Of a stretch of DNA of 35,237 bases, positions 15,425 to 22,565 are shown piece by piece. Both the position numbers and the translations under genes were made by a program. Within the stretch, counting starts at the first letter, position 1; each line of letters opens with the position of its first letter. Source of the DNA: a virus. The stretch is taken from IMG/VR virus record IMGVR_UViG_3300006990_000085, positions 1 to 35,237 of that record, one strand, 5' to 3'. The notes below the pieces were generated by a model that worked only from the letters and a program-made list of their open reading frames with translations, had not been told where the DNA came from and did no database searches.

Positions 15425-15760
15425 GTAATATTACTAATGATACTTTTGGATACCCAACGAAAAAAGTAACGTTAGTCTGATTTATAATTTCATTTTGATT
15501 TGGTTTGGTTTGGTTTGATTTATTTATTTATATATACTTACTTACTTATCTATATTGTTACTAATATTACTATTATTACTATTACTTTCTTCATTTGTTT
15601 TTTCTTTAAAAATAAAAAGCTATAAGGGTCTGAGACACCCCCTTAGCTATAAACCGAGATAGTGTTTTTGGCGGTAACATTAGTAATTTTAGTTATGATG
15701 CAGTCATGCTGTGGTTCTCAAGCACACACCCCCAAAAAGTAACACTAGTAGCGTTAGTAA
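15425..15760. repeat. Dispersed GTAAC/TTACTAAT motif family in AT-rich DNA
   Basis: Related motifs occur at 15425-15438 (GTAATATTACTAAT), 15466-15476 (GTAACGTTAGT), 15557-15570 (GTTACTAATATTAC), 15674-15687 (GTAACATTAGTAAT) and 15739-15760 (GTAACACTAGTAG then CGTTAGTAA). Both orientations are present. The AT-rich stretch 15481-15620 lies among them. Could be iterons of an origin or sites for a regulator. Confidence 0.5.
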
Positions 15761-15781
15761 AATTCCTTATATATCAAATAC

Positions 15782-15810
15782 TTGACTTACACAAACAAGT
15801 TTGAGATAAT
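15782..15810 (+). promoter_or_regulatory. Sigma70-type promoter for the rightward early operon
   Basis: TTGACT (15782-15787), 17 bp, GATAAT (15805-15810): five of six matches in both boxes. Transcription would begin near 15817, about 95 bp before the first gene and about 50 bp before operator copy 3, where a bound protein could block elongation. Confidence 0.65.
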
Positions 15811-15865
15811 AGGTTTTCTGGTGGGGAGTGTCTTACCAGTTCGGTAATCAAACCGTTCAAGAAAG

Positions 15866-15882
15866 TTATCGCAATGCGATAA
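15866..15882. promoter_or_regulatory. Palindromic operator, copy 3 of 3
   Basis: TTATCGCAATGCGATAA, identical to copy 1, with the same flanks (TTCAAGAAAG before, TATTTTCAAACAACTA after). It is 28 bp before the start codon at 15911 and downstream of the promoter at 15782-15810, a position suited to repression. Confidence 0.8.
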
Positions 15883-15910
15883 TATTTTCAAACAACTAGG
15901 AGCACACAGT

Positions 15911-16141
15911 ATGAAAGCATCAACCGCAACAACAAACGAACCTTGGGACTGCGCGATCTGCGGTAACGAGTTCCCACTCAATCGGTACTTGCTAGGTTAT
16001 CCAACGTGTACCGAATGTGGTGAGGAGGTAGCTAAACAAGTACGTCACACAGTAGTACCGATGCACAAATCAAACTACATGGTAGTTAGCGACCTTACCG
16101 ATCTGCGCGGTATCAACAACAAGGGAGGGTTCTTCCGATGA
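15911..16141 (+). CDS. Small zinc-ribbon protein, first gene of the rightward operon
   Basis: 76 residues with CAIC near 14-17 and CTEC near 34-37, spaced as a zinc ribbon, followed by HTVVPMHKSNYMVV, a segment seen in small proteins of other marine phages. AGGAGCACACAGT precedes the ATG. It is the first gene after operator copy 3 and so is probably expressed very early. Zinc-ribbon proteins at this place often bind DNA, RNA or RNA polymerase; which one is not shown. Confidence 0.75.
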   Translation: MKASTATTNEPWDCAICGNEFPLNRYLLGYPTCTECGEEVAKQVRHTVVPMHKSNYMVVSDLTDLRGINNKGGFFR

Positions 16142-16305
16142 AAGATTTTATGCGTAAGAAGTACAACACGCACGACCCGCATGATATGTACCGATGGGCA
16201 CATACACCTTGGTGGGTGAAGCCACTACTAGCTATTGGTGTAGGTGTTGCCGGTATCGCAGTTGTTGTGTTTGTGTGGTTGTTAACTGTAATTGTATTTC
16301 TATAG
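16138..16305 (+). CDS. Small single-pass membrane protein
   Basis: 55 residues, ATG at 16138 overlapping the stop of the zinc-ribbon gene (ATGA), TAG at 16303. A basic, His-rich N-terminus (MKDFMRKKYNTHDPHDMYRW) precedes one long hydrophobic helix (AIGVGVAGIAVVVFVWLLTV) reaching almost to the C-terminus. The charge pattern predicts the N-terminus in the cytoplasm. It could be a superinfection-exclusion, lysis-timing or membrane-anchoring protein; no family recognised. Confidence 0.7.
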   Translation: MKDFMRKKYNTHDPHDMYRWAHTPWWVKPLLAIGVGVAGIAVVVFVWLLTVIVFL

Positions 16306-16311
16306 GAGACG

Positions 16312-16521
16312 ATGATGAGTGAAGAAATGCGAGTAACTGATGCTTTGACTCAATGGGCTGTTAACAATGATATTGATTCGTTGGTTATTGAAGAGATAGC
16401 AAGGGTAGGTCTGATGGTAGCATTTGATGCAATCGCTGAGGTATTAGATATAAACGAGGACGAGCTACTAATTATAGGTGCGTACTTAGCACATAAATTA
16501 AATCAGGAGAAACACGTATGA
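16312..16521 (+). CDS. Small acidic protein, function unknown
   Basis: 69 residues, acidic and helical (ALTQWAVNNDIDSLVIEEIA, then NEDELLIIGAYLAHKLNQEK). GGAGACG precedes the ATG pair at 16312/16315. Its stop overlaps the start of the next gene (ATGA at 16518), so both are co-translated. No motif recognised. Confidence 0.65.
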   Translation: MMSEEMRVTDALTQWAVNNDIDSLVIEEIARVGLMVAFDAIAEVLDINEDELLIIGAYLAHKLNQEKHV

Positions 16522-16760
16522 GTAACTTTATCGACGATATGGTAGACCTACGCATCAAGCGTAACGACAAGCTAGCGGAGGAGGGTCGATTGCGTAGGAT
16601 CGCAGAAGAGCATGAACGCGCTCACGCTGAAGCAGTAGAAATGACGAGAACGGCAGAAAAACTTAGCGTTGCAAGCCCGTTAGCTAAGCTATTACAACAG
16701 TACGACCTCGAAGATCTTAAGCAATGGCTTGAGATTCAACTAAACGACAAGGAGCAATAA
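16518..16760 (+). CDS. Small charged helical protein, function unknown
   Basis: 80 residues, almost entirely charged alpha helix (DKLAEEGRLRRIAEEHERAH), probably a coiled coil at residues 15-50, ending LEDLKQWLEIQLNDKEQ. Coupled to the preceding gene by overlap and followed 2 bp later by the gene at 16763. May pair with another protein of this cluster. No family recognised. Confidence 0.65.
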   Translation: MSNFIDDMVDLRIKRNDKLAEEGRLRRIAEEHERAHAEAVEMTRTAEKLSVASPLAKLLQQYDLEDLKQWLEIQLNDKEQ

Positions 16761-16762
16761 CG

Positions 16763-17686
16763 ATGGACTATATTAATCAATCAATGGAAGCACCTGTAAC
16801 TCAACCTGAGTTACCCAAAGTAGTTTCACCTACTATCTCAAGCAGTGCAGTGCTCGTAACACTGAGCCGATCCGTACCGGCATTGAAGAAGATAGACAAG
16901 GGAGTGACCGACGAGGTGACTACTGCCAAACGTGCCAGTAAAAACGCAGGTTCTTTTCACAAGAATCTTATCGAATGTAAGTCTCACGCGTATCTATCGA
17001 CGCACAGTAACGAGATCTATCAGTACCACGCTCGTCAAACTATTGTGTGGATGGACAAGGGACCACGCCTGTTACCCAATGAGAAACTCATTGACTACAG
17101 AAACACGATGGACGAGTACATTACCGAGTTCGACCGACTCAAGGAAGCGTTCTTGGCCGAATACCCTAGGGCAGTAGCTAACGCACAGATACATCAAGGT
17201 GATATGTTCAAGGAGGAGGACTATCCATCTGTTGACGAGTTGCGTCGCAAGATAGGCATTCGACTGTCTTACGAGCCGATCCCTGATGCCGGTGACTTTC
17301 GTATCGACATTGGTAACCAAGCCGCCACCGAGATGCAGGATACGTACAACAAGTTGTTGGACGATAGGATGAACAAAGCGATGGGTAGTGTGGTCGAGAG
17401 ACTAATCAAACCTCTGACCAATATGTCCGCAATGCTCGATTATGACGAGGGTGACAAGCCAACAGGATTCAGAGACACGTTGGTGGATAACGTGACCGAC
17501 ATAGTGAGTCTATTGAAGACGTGCAACATAGCGAACGATCCAAAGATTACCGCTATACAAACACAGTTACGCCAGACCCTTAGTGGAGTAACTCCTGACG
17601 GCTTACGTCACAGTCCAAGCCTACGTGCCAAGACACGACAAGAAGTCGATGCCATCATCAACAACCTTCCCTCACTAGGCTTCTAG
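16763..17686 (+). CDS. Conserved phage protein upstream of MoxR/VWA pair (DUF3150-like)
   Basis: 307 residues, mainly helical. Notable segments are VPALKKIDKGVTDEVTTAKR, HARQTIVWMDKGPRLLPNEK and the C-terminal LRAKTRQEVDAIINNLPSLGF. AAGGAG precedes the ATG. It resembles DUF3150-type proteins that in some phages and bacteria sit next to a MoxR-type ATPase and a VWA protein, as here; the family name is tentative. If right, it may be the substrate or cofactor of that chaperone pair. A promoter lies between it and the ATPase gene. Confidence 0.6.
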   Translation: MDYINQSMEAPVTQPELPKVVSPTISSSAVLVTLSRSVPALKKIDKGVTDEVTTAKRASKNAGSFHKNLIECKSHAYLSTHSNEIYQYHARQTIVWMDKGPRLLPNEKLIDYRNTMDEYITEFDRLKEAFLAEYPRAVANAQIHQGDMFKEEDYPSVDELRRKIGIRLSYEPIPDAGDFRIDIGNQAATEMQDTYNKLLDDRMNKAMGSVVERLIKPLTNMSAMLDYDEGDKPTGFRDTLVDNVTDIVSLLKTCNIANDPKITAIQTQLRQTLSGVTPDGLRHSPSLRAKTRQEVDAIINNLPSLGF

Positions 17687-17704
17687 TGGGGTGGGGGTAA
17701 AACG

Positions 17705-17732
17705 TTGACTTAAAGCAACAAAACCTTATAAT
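17705..17732 (+). promoter_or_regulatory. Consensus sigma70 promoter before the MoxR-like gene
   Basis: TTGACT (17705-17710), 16 bp, TATAAT (17727-17732). This is the best host-type promoter in the window. Transcription would start near 17739, giving a short leader before the GTG at 17777. Confidence 0.8.
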
Positions 17733-17776
17733 ACTAACCGTAACACCAATAAACTTAACTTAATGGAGCAACAATC

Positions 17777-18877
17777 GTGACTACAACAAACACAGCACAA
17801 GCAATGTATGCACTCAGTTTTGACCAGACAGCGAACCTTATCAATGCGGTAGGGTCGCGTAACACCGTACTTGCACAAGGTAACATGGGTATTGGTAAAA
17901 CTTCTTTGTTGAAGCTATTGACCAAGATGAACCCTGACCATGTACCAATTTACCTAGACGGCACGACTATTATTGATTCGGCTGATCTATTCATGGTCAA
18001 GTATTCCGAAGATGGTGACACGTTCAAGACAGTACCCCTCGAAGACCTTGGTCTACATCTACCCGATCAACCTGTCATTCTAATGATTGATGAACTGGGT
18101 AAGATGAACAGGTCTGCACAGCTAGCGTGTCTACGTCTGATGTTGGAGCGAACGCACGGTAAGCTACGTATGCACTCCGACAGTATTGTATTCGCTACGA
18201 CCAACAAAGGCACAGAAGCAGTGGGTGACTTACTCCCCGCCCATGCACGTAATCGACTGACCATTGTAGAGATGCGTAAGCCTGACAACATGGAGTGGAT
18301 CGAGTGGGGTATCAACAACGACATCGACGCTACGCTACTAGGTTTCTGTAAAGAGAAGCCAGAGATATTTCATAGCTTCGAGGGGTATGAGAACCCTGAC
18401 GAGAACGAGTACATATTCCACCCACGAAGTGCACGTACAGCCTTCGTTACACCGCGCTCACTTGAGAAGGCAAGTGACATACTCAAACAACGTGCGGTAC
18501 TCGATGACACCTCACTCAGTGCGGCTCTCGTCGGTACGATTGGTGACCGAGCGGCATTGGACTTGGCGGCATTCATCGCACTAGCTGACAAGTTACCTAC
18601 ACTTGACCAGATCAAGGGTGACCCGATGACTGCACCTGTACCCGACAGTCCAGCGGCTATATGTATGGTGGTGTACCGAGCACTGGCAACCATCGAACGT
18701 GAGTGGGTGGACCCTTGGTTGACTTACATGAACAGGTTGCCCAAGGAGGCTCAAGGTTTGTTCGTCAATGGGGTACGTAGACCCAAGTACAGCCGACGTG
18801 ATTATGTAGTGCAGTCTGGTACTAAGTATCAGGACTGGTGCACAGCTAACAACTACATGTTCAGCATTGATAAGTAG
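17777..18877 (+). CDS. MoxR-type AAA+ ATPase
   Basis: 366 residues. Walker A GNMGIGKTSL at 35-44, Walker B ILMIDELGKM at 101-110, sensor-1 region FATTNKGTEAVGDLL near 139-153 and a putative arginine finger in HARNR at 156-160. MoxR-family ATPases act with VWA proteins as chaperones that assemble or activate complexes. The next gene is a VWA protein 10 bp away, the classic pairing. GTG start with GGAG about 10 bp before it. It has its own consensus promoter. The target is unknown; the gene at 16763 is a candidate. Confidence 0.88.
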   Translation: MTTTNTAQAMYALSFDQTANLINAVGSRNTVLAQGNMGIGKTSLLKLLTKMNPDHVPIYLDGTTIIDSADLFMVKYSEDGDTFKTVPLEDLGLHLPDQPVILMIDELGKMNRSAQLACLRLMLERTHGKLRMHSDSIVFATTNKGTEAVGDLLPAHARNRLTIVEMRKPDNMEWIEWGINNDIDATLLGFCKEKPEIFHSFEGYENPDENEYIFHPRSARTAFVTPRSLEKASDILKQRAVLDDTSLSAALVGTIGDRAALDLAAFIALADKLPTLDQIKGDPMTAPVPDSPAAICMVVYRALATIEREWVDPWLTYMNRLPKEAQGLFVNGVRRPKYSRRDYVVQSGTKYQDWCTANNYMFSIDK

Positions 18878-18887
18878 GGGGTGAGAT

Positions 18888-20099
18888 ATGTTAGCAATCA
18901 ACACACAACTATCAGCCGAGCAACGGCTCACTAAAAACATCACAACCATTATGGGTAACCCCAAGTACGTTGCACTAGCAGGTGTACTGATGATCGGTGA
19001 CAAGGGTATCAAGGACGACTGCCCGACTGCCTACACTAATGGACGTGATGACCACTATGGACGTGCGTTTGTTGATGGGTTAAGTGACTCAGAGTTTCGA
19101 TTCTTGATACTCCATGAGACTTACCACAAGCTGTTCAAGCACCTGACCACATGGGAGCACTTGTACAAAGACGATCGCAAACTAGCTAACGAAGCGTGTG
19201 ACTATGTAATCAACTTGATGATTACGGATGAGAACCGTGATGGGTTTGCAACCATGCCCAAAGATGAACGGGGTAATACTATCGGACTACTTGACGAGCG
19301 GTTCCGTGGTATGGACACAGCACAGGTGTACAAGTTACTCAAACAAAATAAGGAGGATAGCCCAGAGCAACAACAGGGTGAAGGCCAAGGTGAAGGTGCA
19401 GGGTTAGATGAACACGATTGGGAAGGTGCCCAAGAGATGACTGCCGAAGAGCAACGTGATCTAACACAAGAGATCGACCAAGCAGTCCGACAAGGTGCAC
19501 TACTTGCCGGTAAGGTAGGCAGTGGGGGCAACCGAGCCATCGACCAACTACTACGATCCGAGGTGGACTGGCGTGAAGCACTGCGTGAGTTCGTTACAGA
19601 AACGTGTCGGGGTAATGATGACAGCACATGGCGTAGACCAAGCCGACGGCATATGGCGATGAACATCTTACGACCCAGTGGTATCACTGAACGAGTGGGT
19701 GAACTAGTCATTGCTATCGACACGTCAGGTAGTATCGGACAACAAGAGCTAACCCGATGCCTCAGTGAGATCAAGGGTGTATGCGATACGGTCAAGCCCG
19801 AATCTGTTCGGGTACTGTATTGGGATACCAAGGTGTGTGGTGACGAGCAGTATGGTGGGACAGGTACACCGCTCGAACAACTTACACAAACAACTAAGCC
19901 CAAGGGTGGTGGTGGCACTGACGTGCAGTGTGTACCTGACTACATACGTGACAAGAACATCAATGCACAAGCAGTGATCGTGTTGACTGATGGATACCTA
20001 CATGATTGGGGTACGTGGAGTATGCCCCTGCTGTGGACGATCCTAGACAACAAACAAGTAACACCCATCAACGGTAAGACAATTCACGTTAACCTTTAA
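18888..20099 (+). CDS. VWA-domain protein with N-terminal HExxH metallopeptidase-like domain
   Basis: 403 residues. The N-terminal domain has HETYHKLFKH with HExxH at 76-80, and NEACDYVIN at 101-109, which may give a third zinc ligand. This is the DUF2201-type layout. Residues about 165-185 are a Gln/Gly/Glu linker. The C-terminal VWA domain has a MIDAS start AIDTSGS near 277 and LTDGY near 365. VWA proteins of this type work with MoxR ATPases, here encoded just upstream. Whether it cuts peptides is not certain; some family members lack activity, but this one keeps the motif. Confidence 0.85.
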   Translation: MLAINTQLSAEQRLTKNITTIMGNPKYVALAGVLMIGDKGIKDDCPTAYTNGRDDHYGRAFVDGLSDSEFRFLILHETYHKLFKHLTTWEHLYKDDRKLANEACDYVINLMITDENRDGFATMPKDERGNTIGLLDERFRGMDTAQVYKLLKQNKEDSPEQQQGEGQGEGAGLDEHDWEGAQEMTAEEQRDLTQEIDQAVRQGALLAGKVGSGGNRAIDQLLRSEVDWREALREFVTETCRGNDDSTWRRPSRRHMAMNILRPSGITERVGELVIAIDTSGSIGQQELTRCLSEIKGVCDTVKPESVRVLYWDTKVCGDEQYGGTGTPLEQLTQTTKPKGGGGTDVQCVPDYIRDKNINAQAVIVLTDGYLHDWGTWSMPLLWTILDNKQVTPINGKTIHVNL

Positions 20100-20110
20100 G
20101 GAGAAACAAT

Positions 20111-21091
20111 ATGAGCAGTAACTATGTAATGGAAATTTTTGGATTTGATAAGGTAGATCATATGCCGTCTGATTCTGAACAGAGTGTGTACCCACTTAGC
20201 CCTGAACTAAAAGATATACAGAAACGTGTTAAGCGTAGACACAAACAAGCGTCTTTTGTTTCTCTTTCGGTCAATGATTTTGGTGTGAGACTAAGCCCAA
20301 AAAGTTTGTGTTATGACGCTAGGGTTATCTATGTCCCAGATGCAGGGTACTTGGTACTTAGTGTCAGTACTTATAGAGAGAAGTCATTACCTTATGAACA
20401 CGACAGACACTTTAACCTATCATGGAACGCAAGAAAGTTTGCGAGTGTTACTGTTAATCCTGCACGAGTGGCTAAGATCATTAATTCAACGGTGAGTGTT
20501 ACTCAAGATACTGTACTCCATAGTACGCTGAACAGGACTTTCAGTAGGTTTGAAGGAGGACTAGTCAACGCACAAGAAAAGATGAAGAAGCTAACCCGAA
20601 GAGTCTTTGGAGGTATGTCCGATAGCGAGAGGGATGGTGCGTTATTGGAGTATTGCCTAGCTAGTATGGATGACAGGGCAGTGGCGAGTAGTGTGGTAGC
20701 AAACGCCAAAGAAAGAGTTACCAAGTACTTAACTACTAAGAAAGACTTGGGGTATTCCATCGAGGTCTGCAATGGACAAGCAGTGTTAGCGTTGTACAAG
20801 TTCAAGGACAGTGACCGCATACACTATGCCTATGAAGACCGTAAACTAGGCTCTGTGTCTGATGTCAACGAGTTACCTAAAGAAGTTCTGAGTAAGCTAG
20901 CTGTACTACAGACAACAGGTACAGCAGGTATGGACGACCTTGAAAGTTACTATGGAACCAAAGTCCTAGATAGTATCGGTTGTATTTACGATACAGACAG
21001 AGATAAAGACGACATGGCCTTTATAGAGGATGCCATGTGCGTGTTCGTATCACCATCAACACTTCAAGAGGTAGCTACCGTTGCCAACTAA
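20111..21091 (+). CDS. Phage protein of unknown function downstream of the MoxR/VWA pair
   Basis: 326 residues, mixed charge, no familiar motif. The N-terminal third is basic (KDIQKRVKRRHKQASFVSLS), the middle is beta-rich (DARVIYVPDAGYLVLSVST), and residues 150-230 look helical. TAAGGAGAAACAAT precedes the ATG. It follows the VWA gene by 11 bp and overlaps the next gene by 11 bp, so it belongs to the same operon and might be a partner of the chaperone pair. Compared with neighbours it is richer in T/A at third positions, which may mean a separate origin. Confidence 0.65.
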   Translation: MSSNYVMEIFGFDKVDHMPSDSEQSVYPLSPELKDIQKRVKRRHKQASFVSLSVNDFGVRLSPKSLCYDARVIYVPDAGYLVLSVSTYREKSLPYEHDRHFNLSWNARKFASVTVNPARVAKIINSTVSVTQDTVLHSTLNRTFSRFEGGLVNAQEKMKKLTRRVFGGMSDSERDGALLEYCLASMDDRAVASSVVANAKERVTKYLTTKKDLGYSIEVCNGQAVLALYKFKDSDRIHYAYEDRKLGSVSDVNELPKEVLSKLAVLQTTGTAGMDDLESYYGTKVLDSIGCIYDTDRDKDDMAFIEDAMCVFVSPSTLQEVATVAN

Positions 21092-21365
21092 CATTCAAGA
21101 CTTGACTACATACAGAGTCGAATTCATTGGGGATACAGCTAAGATAATCTGTTTAGGTATCCCTGTAGCACCCTGTGAGTTTGGCAGTGAGGAAACAAGT
21201 ATACCTATCGTTGATATGCCTGACTGGATGACGCGACGCGTAGCCGTGCTATCTACTATGGCTTACGAGCCACCGACAGAGTTTGTCACTAACATTGGTA
21301 GACGCATAGAGAAGTATGTCTATTGGGTATTTTATGAGGGGGACAATGATGGCGATGACACCTGA
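21081..21365 (+). CDS. Small phage protein with TTG start, function unknown
   Basis: 94 residues from a TTG at 21081, with AAGAGGTAG 8 bp ahead as ribosome-binding site; there is no ATG before residue 46. It contains YRVEFIGDTAKIICLG and ends in an acidic tail (EGDNDGDDT) created where its 3' end overlaps the ribosome-binding site of the nuclease gene. No family recognised. The TTG start is unusual and should be checked against homologues. Confidence 0.55.
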   Translation: MPTNIQDLTTYRVEFIGDTAKIICLGIPVAPCEFGSEETSIPIVDMPDWMTRRVAVLSTMAYEPPTEFVTNIGRRIEKYVYWVFYEGDNDGDDT

Positions 21366-21636
21366 AAAGAAAGTAAAGGATAAGGTAGCTAAGGTACTCA
21401 AACAACTTGGTGCTTACTACTTCTTCCCCGCAACAGGTGGGTATGGACGTAGTGGTGTACCGGATATAGTCGGGTGCTACAACGGTAAGTTCTTCGGTAT
21501 CGAGTGTAAGGCAGGAAAGAATACCACAACAGCCTTACAGGAGCTTGAACTGGAGAAGATACGCAAGGCAGGAGGGATTGCTCTTGTGGTTAATGAAAAC
21601 AATGTGGGAGATGTAGAGGGATTAGTAAGGGGGTAG
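21349..21636 (+). CDS. VRR-NUC domain nuclease
   Basis: 95 residues from ATG at 21349 (21346 and 21355 also possible), with GAGGGGG upstream. It has the core GVPDIVGCYNGKFFGIECKA, the PD-(D/E)xK active site of the VRR-NUC family: Asp in PDIV, Glu and Lys in IECKAG. Compact stand-alone VRR-NUC enzymes are common in phages, where they act on branched or flap DNA. An SNF2-type helicase typical of the same replication systems lies downstream at 27878. The start of an earlier frame (21316) has no ribosome-binding site. Confidence 0.88.
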   Translation: MAMTPEKKVKDKVAKVLKQLGAYYFFPATGGYGRSGVPDIVGCYNGKFFGIECKAGKNTTTALQELELEKIRKAGGIALVVNENNVGDVEGLVRG

Positions 21637-21844
21637 GTTTTCGTTGTTTGTCCTACCCCAGACCCCAGTAGCCGGTGGGTCGGGATCATATGCCCTAAAA
21701 CAGCTACAGCGTACGCTTGGGTAACACTGAGAGAGGGTATCCCTTCCCAGCTCCGCTTAGGTGAGTACGTCGGTTAAGCCACGCTACGGTTAGTCGTGCG
21801 AGTAACGTAAAGTTCTCTGAATAGGTGGAGCTACCTTACGTTAC
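21630..21844 (+). ncRNA. Structured intergenic segment, possible small RNA or leader
   Basis: The gap between the VRR-NUC gene and 21881 has no gene but several inverted repeats: GGGGTAGG/CCTACCCC (21630-21637 and 21652-21659), a GACCC/GGGTC pair, the palindrome AGCGTACGCT (21708-21717), and GTAACGTAA/TTACGTTAC (21802-21810 and 21836-21844). The last arms enclose GGTGGAGCTACC, itself able to fold. No tRNA cloverleaf was found. Its nature as RNA is a proposal. Confidence 0.35.
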
Positions 21845-21880
21845 AGACCACGCACTTTAACTTAACTAAGGAGAACACGT

Positions 21881-22066
21881 ATGCCTAAATACAAAGTAAC
21901 GCGTATATACAGTTATCCCGCGTCGGCAGTAATCACTGCACCTAATTTAGAATCGGCAGAGCGCATGGTTGAGGACATAGATGGCGCAGAGTTTGTGCAA
22001 TATGACGATGCCCTATCCGATTCATGGGTCCATTCAATAACACAACAGGAGGACGATGATGACTAG
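21881..22066 (+). CDS. Small acidic protein, function unknown
   Basis: 61 residues. It begins MPKYKVTRIYSYPASAVITA, a beta-hairpin-like start, then a helical segment (SAERMVEDIDGAEFV), and ends ITQQEDDDD. AAGGAGAACACGT precedes the ATG. The acidic tail is encoded by the ribosome-binding site of the next gene (GGAGGACGATGATG), so its sequence is set by overlap. Related small proteins with a YxVxxxYxxxAxxI pattern occur in phages; role unknown. Confidence 0.65.
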   Translation: MPKYKVTRIYSYPASAVITAPNLESAERMVEDIDGAEFVQYDDALSDSWVHSITQQEDDDD

Positions 22067-22565
22067 GTATGAAAATATTGGGGGCGTAGTAACCGACGCA
22101 CATTACTGGGATTGTGAATGCGATACCGATTACATCCATCATATGAGCGATGTTGAGCCTTGCGAAAAATGCGGTGCTGATCCGGACGAACAGCCTAACT
22201 CAAGACCCGATGAAATAGCTAAAGCTTTTAATGAGTTTGAGAGAGCGGAACACGATGAAATAGCGTCAGAGGTTACAAAACTTCGTCGTTTTAACGTATC
22301 GGTTTGTCTCGATAGGTTTGTCGATGTCGTAGCTGATAGCGAGGTAGAGGCTAAAAGAATAGCTCAATCGAGAATTGACGAACTTGTGAGAGACTTGTTA
22401 GCAACCCGCGTATCCGCTTGGGATATGGCAGTTGGTGACATGTTTTACGAACCGTTAGGGTCAGTCGAAGAAACTGAAGCTGATGACGAAAACGAGGCGT
22501 GGCATTGGGCTTTGCGATCCAAAGATTACCCAAAGAAAGATGACAAGGAGGACGATGATGAGTAA
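22056..22565 (+). CDS. Zinc-binding acidic protein, function unknown
   Basis: 169 residues. A Cys cluster near the N-terminus (DCEC at 19-22 and CEKC at 36-39) suggests a zinc ribbon. The middle resembles the helical part of the upstream 61-residue protein: RFNVSVCLDRFVDVVADSEV then EAKRIAQSRIDE, so the two may be related. The end is strongly acidic (KKDDKEDDDE). AACACAACAGGAGGACGATG precedes the second ATG. It overlaps the IS110-like gene by 8 bp through the same type of coupled ribosome-binding site. Confidence 0.65.
   Translation: MMTRYENIGGVVTDAHYWDCECDTDYIHHMSDVEPCEKCGADPDEQPNSRPDEIAKAFNEFERAEHDEIASEVTKLRRFNVSVCLDRFVDVVADSEVEAKRIAQSRIDELVRDLLATRVSAWDMAVGDMFYEPLGSVEETEADDENEAWHWALRSKDYPKKDDKEDDDE

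Larger units (their letters stand above)
15216..15910. other. Gene-free control region between the lone gene and the rightward operon
   Basis: 695 bp with no convincing gene. It holds a terminator, two copies of a 33-bp repeat, operator copies 2 and 3, AT-rich low-complexity DNA at about 15481-15620, several GTAAC/TTACTAAT-like motifs, an inverted repeat near 15617-15650 and a good promoter at 15782-15810. Iterated motifs beside an AT-rich segment are what a replication origin usually shows; this is inferred. Confidence 0.55.

Noticed and set aside
15617-15650. Minus-strand terminator from the AGCTAAGGG/CCCTTATAGCT inverted repeat
   Set aside because: The stem needs a 2-nt bulge and no minus-strand gene lies upstream for it to end; kept only as a possible inverted repeat.
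15787-15981. 64-residue minus-strand frame over the early promoter and operator copy 3
   Set aside because: It covers a clear promoter, operator and the start of the zinc-ribbon gene and has no ribosome-binding site.
19202-19918. 238-residue minus-strand frame opposite the VWA gene
   Set aside because: It is rich in Ser, Pro and Cys, the typical shadow of the real gene, which has clear HExxH and MIDAS motifs.
22483-22557. Longer N-terminus for the IS110-like protein from 22483
   Set aside because: The extra 25 codons lie within the upstream gene and have no ribosome-binding site; ATG 22558 is preceded by AAGGAGGACG.
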